This document shows, piece after piece, positions 58,193 to 64,000 of a stretch of 64,000 nt of DNA. A program made the position numbers and the translations under genes. The first letter of the stretch is position 1. Each line of letters opens with the position of its first letter. The DNA is taken from the NCBI GenBank assembly GCA_002746415.1, contig NVXD01000005.1, positions 1-64,000 on the forward strand, given 5' to 3'. The notes under the pieces were generated by a model that did not search any database, was not told where the DNA came from, and saw only the letters and a program-made list of their open reading frames with translations. The stretch comes from Flavobacteriaceae bacterium. Its GTDB lineage: Bacteria; Bacteroidota; Bacteroidia; Flavobacteriales; Flavobacteriaceae.

Positions 58193-58652
58193 TCTCTTTT
58201 GGTTTCTTTCCTCCCATCGCATCCTCAACCATTTTTGCAACTTCCTCATCGGATACATCAATTGCCTTCTCATAGCTCTCTTTGTCCCAAACTTCAATAA
58301 ACCCTGCAGAACAGGTCAAAACCACTTCTTTTCCAATCCCTGCGAATTCCACTAAATTTTTTGGAATTTGCAATCTACCAGTCCCATCTATTTCGACAGG
58401 GGTTAGTCCAGCTGTGTAAATCCTAAAAAAAGTATTGTTAGCCTTTTCAAAACTATTTTGCTCCCTAAGCTGCTTACTTATATCATTCCAATATTCCATT
58501 GGGTGTAATTCCAGACAATGCTGAAACATGGACCGTTTTAACACAAAGCCACTGTTAAGTACTGGAGCCAACTGTTTTTTTAGCACAGATGGCAACATTA
58601 CCCTACCTTTGGTATCGGCTTTACAATTGAATTGTCCTAAGAGATTAATCAC
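58179..58652 (-). CDS. mraZ: Division/cell wall cluster transcriptional repressor MraZ
   Basis: The 157-residue protein has two SpoVT/AbrB-like domains (CKADTKGRVMLPSVLKKQL at about 10-28 and VEIDGTGRLQIPKNLVEFAGIGKEVVLT at about 86-113). In enteric bacteria MraZ forms rings that bind TGGGN repeats spaced by 5 bases before its own gene and repress the cluster. A matching repeat array lies 50-125 bases upstream here, so self-regulation of the dcw cluster is likely. It is the first gene of the cluster. Confidence 0.97.
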   Translation of the reverse strand: MINLLGQFNCKADTKGRVMLPSVLKKQLAPVLNSGFVLKRSMFQHCLELHPMEYWNDISKQLREQNSFEKANNTFFRIYTAGLTPVEIDGTGRLQIPKNLVEFAGIGKEVVLTCSAGFIEVWDKESYEKAIDVSDEEVAKMVEDAMGGKKPKENELP

Positions 58653-58682
58653 TGAATATAATTAGCTTTAGCTTTAATAACT

Positions 58683-58690
58683 CAAATATA
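58683..58690 (-). promoter_or_regulatory. -7 promoter element of the dcw cluster
   Basis: The reverse strand reads TATATTTG, an exact TAnnTTTG, about 30 bases before the mraZ ATG. The -33 position falls within the first TGG repeats of the operator. Confidence 0.6.
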
Positions 58691-58702
58691 TAGAATTTAT
58701 TA

Positions 58703-58777
58703 CCACATTTTTCCACTTTAACCCATAATTTACCACTTTGTTGATAAATTTCTCCACTTTCCTATGAAAAATATCCA
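58703..58777 (-). promoter_or_regulatory. Predicted MraZ operator: six TGG repeats in helical phase
   Basis: On the minus strand TGG triplets (plus-strand CCA) occur at 58703, 58713, 58723, 58733, 58754 and 58775, with steps 10, 10, 10, 21 and 21. Most are preceded by AAAG (AAAGTGG). This mirrors the 10-base TGGGN-N5 repeats bound by MraZ in E. coli. Confidence 0.65.
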
Positions 58778-58860
58778 CTTAGCACAAAAAACACGGTTAT
58801 ATGGTTTATTCAAAAAAAATTGGGGCAAAAGACAAATGTGCAGTATTATAGGGAAATGTA

Positions 58861-58868
58861 TATATTTG
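58861..58868 (+). promoter_or_regulatory. -7 promoter element of the alpha/beta hydrolase gene
   Basis: TATATTTG, an exact TAnnTTTG, lies 27 bases before the ATG at 58896. Confidence 0.6.
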
Positions 58869-58895
58869 CCACAACTGACCTGAATTGATCCTTGA

Positions 58896-59660
58896 ATGGA
58901 AGAAAATATTATTACAGATGAAAAATACCGGTATGTTGAAATAGGCGAAGGAAATCCTATTGTTATACTACACGGATTGATGGGGGGACTGAGTAATTTT
59001 CAAGGAGTTACCGATTTTTTTCCTAAAAAAGGTTATAAAATATTGATTCCTGAACTGCCAATCTATGGCATGCCTTTGCTACAAACCAATGTAAAATTCT
59101 TTGCCAAATATTTGGAAGAGTTTATTGAACACAAAGGCCTTAAAGATGTTATTCTTCTCGGAAATTCTCTGGGAGGCCATATAGGCTTGTTACACACAAA
59201 ATTATATCCAGAAATGGTAAAAGCCCTAGTAATCACTGGTAGCTCAGGTCTTTATGAAAGCGCAATGGGTGATGGCTATCCAAAACGAGGGGATTATGAA
59301 TTTATTAAAAAGAAGGCCCAAGACGTTTTTTATAATCCAGAAGTAGCAACCAAAAAAATAGTTGACGAGGTCTTTGCCACGGTTAATGATAGAATGAAGC
59401 TTGTAAAAACCTTGTCTATTGCTAAAAGTGCCATAAGACATAATATGTCCAAGGATCTTCCACATATGAACACCCCTACCTGTATTATTTGGGGAGAAAA
59501 CGATTCTGTAACCCCTCCAAAGGTAGCTGAAGAGTTTAACGAACTATTACCAGATTCTGACCTTTATTGGATTGAAAAATGCGGACATGCACCCATGATG
59601 GAACATCCTAAAAAATTCAATGAGGTATTAGATGCTTGGCTTACAAGTAGGAACTTCTAA
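58896..59660 (+). CDS. Alpha/beta fold hydrolase
   Basis: The 254-residue soluble protein has the hydrolase triad: nucleophile in LLGNSLGGHIGLLH (about residue 90), Asp in WGENDSVTPP and His in KCGHAPMMEHP, with oxyanion HGLMGG near residue 26. There is no signal peptide, so it acts in the cytoplasm. The ester or amide substrate is unknown. It is divergent from mraZ and 17 bases upstream of engB, so probably co-transcribed with it. Confidence 0.88.
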   Translation: MEENIITDEKYRYVEIGEGNPIVILHGLMGGLSNFQGVTDFFPKKGYKILIPELPIYGMPLLQTNVKFFAKYLEEFIEHKGLKDVILLGNSLGGHIGLLHTKLYPEMVKALVITGSSGLYESAMGDGYPKRGDYEFIKKKAQDVFYNPEVATKKIVDEVFATVNDRMKLVKTLSIAKSAIRHNMSKDLPHMNTPTCIIWGENDSVTPPKVAEEFNELLPDSDLYWIEKCGHAPMMEHPKKFNEVLDAWLTSRNF

Positions 59661-59677
59661 TTATAACAACTTATCTG

Positions 59678-60295
59678 ATGAAAATAAAGTCTTCTGACTT
59701 TGTAATGAGCAATTCCAGTGTGGCTAAATGCCCTAGTGAACCTATACCAGAATATGCATTTATAGGCAGATCTAACGTTGGTAAGTCCTCTTTAATCAAC
59801 ATGCTAACTCAAAGAAAAGGTTTGGCTAAAATTTCTGGTAGGCCAGGAAAAACACAACTCATCAACCATTTTAAAATCAATGACAATTGGTTTCTAGTAG
59901 ATTTACCTGGTTATGGCTACGCTCGTGTTTCTAAAAAAGACAAAAAAACCTTTCAAAAATATATTACAGATTATTTTAGATTGCGAGAACAATTGCTATC
60001 TGCTTTTGTTTTAATTGATATAAGGCATGAGCCACAAAATGTGGATATGGAGTTTATGGAATGGATGGGTGAAAATCAAATTCCTTTCTCAATTATATTC
60101 ACTAAAGCCGATAAATTAAAACCCAAGGCAATTGAAAAGCAGGTGCAGGATTACATTGCGAAATTATTAGATGGGGTCTGGGAAGAAGCTCCAAATTACT
60201 TTATTACTTCATCCTCTAAAAATATAGGAAGAGATGAAGTTTTGAATTATATTGATGAAATTAATACCGGTTTCTTCCAGGAAAAAAAGAATTAA
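59678..60295 (+). CDS. engB: Ribosome biogenesis GTPase YihA/YsxC/EngB
   Basis: The 205-residue GTPase helps late assembly of the large ribosomal subunit. G motifs are visible: AFIGRSNVGKSSLIN (G1), GKTQLINHF (G2), LVDLPGYGYA (G3), IFTKADKL (G4) and TSSSK (G5). The family signature SGRPGKTQLINHF is present. Convergent with the unknown minus-strand gene, with only 9 bases between stops. Confidence 0.96.
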   Translation: MKIKSSDFVMSNSSVAKCPSEPIPEYAFIGRSNVGKSSLINMLTQRKGLAKISGRPGKTQLINHFKINDNWFLVDLPGYGYARVSKKDKKTFQKYITDYFRLREQLLSAFVLIDIRHEPQNVDMEFMEWMGENQIPFSIIFTKADKLKPKAIEKQVQDYIAKLLDGVWEEAPNYFITSSSKNIGRDEVLNYIDEINTGFFQEKKN

Positions 60296-60304
60296 TGCCT
60301 TTAA

Positions 60305-60718
60305 TTACTCTTTAAAAAACTTCTTTTTTCGCACCTCTATAAGTTCAATGAGTTCCTCAGAAGTTTCTACAACCTCCAATATTTCCGTATGAATAAACAC
60401 CTCCATATATCCATTCTTTACAGCCAGTACTATGGGGTAGTTATACGTATCTCCTTCTTTGTAATCGTATTTTTTAATGAATTGGTTTTTATGCAAAAAC
60501 TCCATTTCAATAGCCTTAGAATTCTGGGCTTTTAAAAGCTTCTTGTTCTTCTTTCTATAGCTACGCCATATACTATCCTCTATTATGGTACCATACGTAA
60601 CATCACAAAGATTACAAGCATAGGTATCTGGACTTATGACCTTATGGGCACTGTCCAAAATTGCATTGTGTATTCCGGAGTTGGCATTGTATATAAATAT
60701 CAGTTTATTCCTTGCCAT
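60305..60718 (-). CDS. Unknown conserved-looking protein in the gldB-gldC operon
   Basis: The 137-residue soluble protein has no signal peptide or membrane segment. It begins with a beta strand (NKLIFIYNANSGIHNAILD) and contains CNLCDVTYGTI (a CxxC) and a basic helix (WRSYRKKNKKLLK). I recognise no family. It starts 3 bases after gldC ends, on the same strand, so it is the third gene of the gldB-gldC transcript. The CxxC alone is not enough for a zinc finger. Confidence 0.8.
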   Translation of the reverse strand: MARNKLIFIYNANSGIHNAILDSAHKVISPDTYACNLCDVTYGTIIEDSIWRSYRKKNKKLLKAQNSKAIEMEFLHKNQFIKKYDYKEGDTYNYPIVLAVKNGYMEVFIHTEILEVVETSEELIELIEVRKKKFFKE

Positions 60719-60721
60719 TTA

Positions 60722-61057
60722 TTATTTCTTCAATTCAAGTTTTTCTGCAAAATAATCACAGAAATCCTTCATAGTAGCCGTCATTTTTTCATCTTGGGTA
60801 GCTTTCATAAAAGTATCGGATAGAGAAACCAATGTTTGATGAAAAAACATCTTCATTTCATCAACAGGCATATCCTTTGTCCACAAATCAATTTTCAAAG
60901 ATTCCTGATTTTTACTATCCCAAACAGACAGTAACATTGCCTTTGCCTCCTGATTGGAAATACCTCCATCTTGCGCTGACCAATTCAATTTTTCTGGCAC
61001 TTGATTTTCATCTAAACCAACCCTTAATGTAATTTCTGATGTATGCAATTTCGCCAT
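60722..61057 (-). CDS. gldC: Gliding motility protein GldC
   Basis: The 111-residue cytoplasmic protein begins MAKLHTSEITLRVGLDENQVPEKLNWSA and matches GldC, which supports gliding in Flavobacterium johnsoniae though it is not essential for it. SDTFMKATQDEKMTATMKDFCDYFAEKL is the family end. It directly abuts gldB and is followed by the unknown gene. Confidence 0.93.
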   Translation of the reverse strand: MAKLHTSEITLRVGLDENQVPEKLNWSAQDGGISNQEAKAMLLSVWDSKNQESLKIDLWTKDMPVDEMKMFFHQTLVSLSDTFMKATQDEKMTATMKDFCDYFAEKLELKK

Positions 61058-62023
61058 TTATTTTCTCGGTTTATAATTTGCTTTCTTAAATATTTCTTCT
61101 GCAGGTATCTGCAACAATTGCTGTAAAGTAACATCATTATTCTTCATAAATGCCCTCACTATTTGCCATCCCATATAGCGACCTATCTTTCCTGGAGATT
61201 CATTATCAACCAATTCCAATTGAAATTTGGAAAATGGAGCTGGATCCAAGAACCTGGGGCCCAGTTTATTATCTGTACTATACAACAACTCTCTTTCTAT
61301 AAAATATCGCCATATCTGCTCTTCACTGGTCTTTGCCCAATCCATTTGTTCTTGTGAATAGCCAATCTTTTGAGCGTCTGTATTAAAAGGAATTAGTTTA
61401 TCTTTTATGTGCAATTCCTTACCATAATAAATCATCTGCGATAAAAAGGAACGGTCTCTTGGTTGTGATAAGACTTTTTTTGCAAAAGCACTGGCCACAT
61501 CACTGATTATATATTCCCGATCCAAGCCATTTGCTATATATTTTTGAATTCTGGCATAAAACTTATGAGAACTGCCCAAATAATTATCTAATCCAATAAG
61601 CAATAGGGTATCAGCCAATATAACTCTATCATTATATTTTACATCAGAAATTACAGTAACTACCGCAGGGGTCTTATACTTGGGGAAGTAATAGGCTATA
61701 TGTTTAAAAAGAAGTTCTAAATCTGCAGATTCATCTTTAAAATCCTTAAAAGTGGCATTCACCTCACTTAACAATTCCAATTGTAAACTGTCTTTCATTT
61801 TAGCAATCCAAATACTATCAGCATATTGTTTTGGAAATAGATATGGATACTTCTTTTTTAATGTTGAAAGTTGTATCGGTGTTATTTCTGCAAATTCGCG
61901 ATCAAAACGATTTACCTGTAAATCCAAGTCAATTTTAGCAATTTCTTGAGACACCGTATCATCACCCCCACAACTGATCAAAACAAAAAATAATATGCAA
62001 ATAATGAATTTTACTTTCGCCAT
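61058..62023 (-). CDS. gldB: Gliding motility lipoprotein GldB
   Basis: The 321-residue lipoprotein (signal to VLISCGGD) is required for gliding in Flavobacterium johnsoniae. It matches GldB: VNRFDREFAEITPIQL, KYPYLFPKQYADSIW, DTLLLIGLDNYLGSSHKFY and GPRFLDPAPFSKFQLELVDNESPGKIGRYMGWQIVRAFMKNN. Such proteins share a distant metallopeptidase-like shape. It is divergent from nadE, a neighbourhood known from other flavobacteria. Confidence 0.94.
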   Translation of the reverse strand: MAKVKFIICILFFVLISCGGDDTVSQEIAKIDLDLQVNRFDREFAEITPIQLSTLKKKYPYLFPKQYADSIWIAKMKDSLQLELLSEVNATFKDFKDESADLELLFKHIAYYFPKYKTPAVVTVISDVKYNDRVILADTLLLIGLDNYLGSSHKFYARIQKYIANGLDREYIISDVASAFAKKVLSQPRDRSFLSQMIYYGKELHIKDKLIPFNTDAQKIGYSQEQMDWAKTSEEQIWRYFIERELLYSTDNKLGPRFLDPAPFSKFQLELVDNESPGKIGRYMGWQIVRAFMKNNDVTLQQLLQIPAEEIFKKANYKPRK

Positions 62024-62115
62024 GAGAAGTAATTGATTGTAAGTTTTAATATTAAATGGTTACGTTCTATTTTTACACAGCAAAGTTAATTGTTTTCATC
62101 CTAAAAAATACTACC

Positions 62116-62904
62116 ATGCAAACTGAAAAAGTAACAAACCATATTGTAACCTGGTTAAAGGACTATGCAACCAATGCCAATATAAAAGGTTTTGTAATTG
62201 GGGTTTCGGGTGGAATAGACTCAGCCGTCACCTCAACCCTTTGCGCAAAAACTGGTTTGGATTTATTGGTTTTAGAAATGCCAATACATCAGGCAGAAAG
62301 TCAAATAGGTCGAGCTTCTAGGCACATAGAATGGCTAAAAGACAATTTCAATAGTGTGCATCGTCAAGAAGTCAACCTTACACCTGTTTTTGACAGCCTG
62401 GTAAATGCATTACCTAAAGTGGACAATGAAGAGGACCGTTTTATGTCACTTGCTAATACAAGGGCAAGATTACGCATGACCAGCCTCTATTATTTTGCAG
62501 CGCTAAAAGGGTATTTAGTAGCAGGAACTGGGAACAAAGTAGAAGATTTTGGTGTAGGATTTTACACCAAGTATGGTGATGGCGGCGTAGACCTTAGTCC
62601 AATTGCAGATTTAATGAAGTCAGAAGTATATGACATTGCTAAATATGTTGGCGTTAATGAAGAAATAATAAAAGCTGCTCCTACCGATGGCCTTTGGGGT
62701 GATGATAGAACAGATGAAGATCAAATTGGAGCTTCCTATCCAGAATTGGAATGGGCAATGAAAATGGAGGCAGAAGGGAGCAATCCAAATGATTTTACTG
62801 CAAGAGAAAAGGAGGTTTTTCTTATATACAGGAGGTTTAATTCTTCAAATAAGCATAAAATGATTTCTATACCCGTTTGTGATATCCCAAATGAGTTGAA
62901 ATAG
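62116..62904 (+). CDS. nadE: NAD+ synthase, ammonia-dependent type
   Basis: The 262-residue enzyme makes NAD+ from nicotinate adenine dinucleotide with ATP and ammonia. The PP-loop FVIGVSGGIDSAVTSTLC is at about residues 22-39; also VAGTGNKVEDFGVGFYTKYGDGGVDLSPIADLMKSEVY and PTDGLWGDDRTDEDQIG. No glutaminase domain is fused. The ATG at 62116 (MQTEKVTNHIVTWL) is used; a longer start would add 20 hydrophobic residues that do not fit. Confidence 0.96.
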   Translation: MQTEKVTNHIVTWLKDYATNANIKGFVIGVSGGIDSAVTSTLCAKTGLDLLVLEMPIHQAESQIGRASRHIEWLKDNFNSVHRQEVNLTPVFDSLVNALPKVDNEEDRFMSLANTRARLRMTSLYYFAALKGYLVAGTGNKVEDFGVGFYTKYGDGGVDLSPIADLMKSEVYDIAKYVGVNEEIIKAAPTDGLWGDDRTDEDQIGASYPELEWAMKMEAEGSNPNDFTAREKEVFLIYRRFNSSNKHKMISIPVCDIPNELK

Positions 62905-63075
62905 CCTTTTAGCTGATAATCTTGCAGTTAAATCGAAAAAAAAATAAAAACATCATAAATCTGACAAAAAAAACCAATCTTTATTCTTTAAATTAAGATT
63001 TTTAGCCTTACATTGTACGTCAGTATTTTTCGACGAACTTAATAAGTAAGTTAATATCTACTAAACAACCAAACA

Positions 63076-63705
63076 ATGATAAAAGTATTGATTGCGGACA
63101 ATCATCCTATCGTTCGAATAGGGGTTAAAGAAGTCCTAAGATCTACTAAGGATTTTGAAGTTATCAATGATGTTTCTACATCCACAGAATTATTTGAAGC
63201 ATTAAAAACCAGTACTCCTGACGTAGTAATGTTGGAAATGGACATTCCAGAAATAAATGGAATTGCCACTTTAAGAAAAATAAAGCTAGAATATCCTAAC
63301 ATAAAAGTGCTGATGTACAGTGGACAATCAGAAGATGTCTATGCCCTTAGCACAATTAGAGCAGGAGCATTTGGATATCTTTCAAAAGCAGCTGATTTGG
63401 ATTATATTATAAGTGCCATAAAAAAAGTTAGCAAAGGTGACATGTTCATCACTAATGAATTAGCTCAACGCTTAGCCTTTGACGAGGGCACTCAAAAACC
63501 AAGAAGATTCTTTAGAAAACTTTCCACAAGAGAAGTTGAAGTATTAAAAATGCTGGCAAGTGGAAAACGAAATAAAGAAGTTGCCCAAGGTTTAAACCTT
63601 AATGAAAAAACAGTAAGCACATACAAAGCACGTCTAATGCGTAAACTAAATGTAGATAATCTTGTTGATTTATTACAACAGGCTAAAGCTTTAGAATTAT
63701 ATTAA
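63076..63705 (+). CDS. NarL/FixJ-type response regulator with Glu at the phosphoacceptor position
   Basis: The 209-residue regulator has a receiver domain (1-120) and a LuxR-type DNA-binding helix-turn-helix (about 145-205, STREVEVLKMLASGKRNKEVAQGLNLNEKTVSTYKARLMRKL). In the receiver, the conserved Lys (YLSKAA) and the Ser/Thr position (MYSGQ) remain, but the phosphoacceptor Asp aligns with Glu54 in MLEMDIPEINGI, and the second acidic residue near the start is Asn9 (IADNHP). It stands alone between nadE and a dnaG-like gene without a histidine kinase. Phosphorylation-independent activity is inferred. Confidence 0.92.
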   Translation: MIKVLIADNHPIVRIGVKEVLRSTKDFEVINDVSTSTELFEALKTSTPDVVMLEMDIPEINGIATLRKIKLEYPNIKVLMYSGQSEDVYALSTIRAGAFGYLSKAADLDYIISAIKKVSKGDMFITNELAQRLAFDEGTQKPRRFFRKLSTREVEVLKMLASGKRNKEVAQGLNLNEKTVSTYKARLMRKLNVDNLVDLLQQAKALELY

Positions 63706-63738
63706 AGTTACATAATACTTTAACGATTTCGTATAAAC

Positions 63739-63771
63739 AAAATGCCCTTGGAAATTTTCCTGGGGTATTTT
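63739..63771. terminator. Imperfect bidirectional hairpin terminator
   Basis: AAAATGCCC faces GGGTATTTT around an imperfect inner stem (63739-63771), flanked by A- and T-rich bases. It lies between the response regulator and the convergent partial gene. Confidence 0.55.
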
Positions 63772-63784
63772 GCTTTCAATACAT

Positions 63785-64000
63785 TTAAGACAGTACTCTA
63801 TTCAATTTTTTATTAAGTAATTTATTCAATTGTAAGTAATTCATGATTTCCTCTAAAATTTCAGAATTATCATCCATTTTTCCCTCAGTACCGTCCGTAA
63901 GTTTTTCTATTCTCCTTTTAATCAGAAAACACCGTAACGTTAATATAGTTTCACTAACTAGTTGTGATACCGCTTTCTGTTTTTCTTTAGGGTAAATATT
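63785..64000 (-). CDS. dnaG: C-terminal end of a minus-strand gene, probably DNA primase (partial)
   Basis: Reading the minus strand from the right edge gives 71 residues without a stop, ending LLNKKLNRVLS. The helical, charged sequence (VSQLVSETILTLRCFLIKRRIEKL, then NSEILEEIMNYLQLNKLLN) looks like the helicase-interaction tail of DnaG. From memory dnaG sits beside this response regulator and nadE in flavobacteria. The 5' part is outside the window. Confidence 0.55.
   Translation of the reverse strand, partial: NIYPKEKQKAVSQLVSETILTLRCFLIKRRIEKLTDGTEGKMDDNSEILEEIMNYLQLNKLLNKKLNRVLS

Noticed and set aside
58009-58275. Plus-strand 88-codon frame opposite rsmH and mraZ
   Set aside because: It lies antisense to two conserved genes, and the translation shows no recognisable features.
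1-64000. CRISPR arrays, toxin-antitoxin pairs, prophage or transposase genes
   Set aside because: I looked for spaced direct repeats, transposase and integrase motifs and small paired genes; none was found.

Overview
The window is a 64 kb piece of a Bacteroidota chromosome, almost certainly from the family Flavobacteriaceae. The evidence is the gliding and type IX secretion genes (gldB, gldC, porT, a SprA-plug-type protein, a cargo protein with a gliding-associated C-terminal domain), a short primary sigma factor without region 1.1, promoters of the TAnnTTTG type close to start codons, a Na+-pumping NADH dehydrogenase, and low GC. The genus cannot be fixed from the sequence alone. Most of the window is housekeeping DNA. 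I see no CRISPR array, prophage, integron or insertion sequence.

Layout. 1-4.8 kb: the end of a collagen-like surface protein followed by a T9SS cargo protein, then a GNAT acetyltransferase, a Tat-exported M15 peptidase, an M48 peptidase, a tiny membrane protein and an ankyrin protein. 5-8.7 kb: gpmI, a thioredoxin-like lipoprotein, map and a methyltransferase. 8.7-16.4 kb (minus strand): nqrABCDEF, a 118-residue unknown, and apbE, whose product attaches FMN to NqrB and NqrC. 16.5-24.8 kb (mostly plus): T9SS plug protein, DUF3667 protein, apaG, pruA, DinB-like protein, rsmG (minus), fatty acid desaturase and an aspartate-type aminotransferase. 24.9-27.7 kb (minus): trkH and trkA for potassium uptake. 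28-39.5 kb: ubiE, porT, an rRNA methyltransferase (minus), tamL, fbaA, accD, rpsO, pnp, a decayed outer-membrane-type gene, and rpoD. A 0.7 kb gene-free stretch with terminators and hairpins follows.

40.2-43.1 kb: a secreted unknown, rpe, a YpdA-type reductase, and on the minus strand yqeY with a tRNA-Arg. 43.2-58.7 kb (minus): a compact division and cell wall (dcw) cluster in the order mraZ, rsmH, ftsL, ftsI, murE, mraY, murD, ftsW, murG, murC, ftsQ, ftsA, ftsZ, with many overlapping stops and starts, a regular MraZ-type operator array in front and a strong hairpin behind. 58.9-64 kb: alpha/beta hydrolase, engB, gldB-gldC plus a co-directional unknown, nadE, a response regulator whose phosphoacceptor position holds Glu, and the C-terminal end of a minus-strand gene, probably dnaG.

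No wholly new multi-gene system is evident. The items most worth a second look are the six-copy operator in front of mraZ, the Glu54 response regulator, an AccD without its zinc-ribbon cysteines, the unknown gene between nqrF and apbE, the unknown gene in the gldBC operon, and the structured intergenic region after rpoD.
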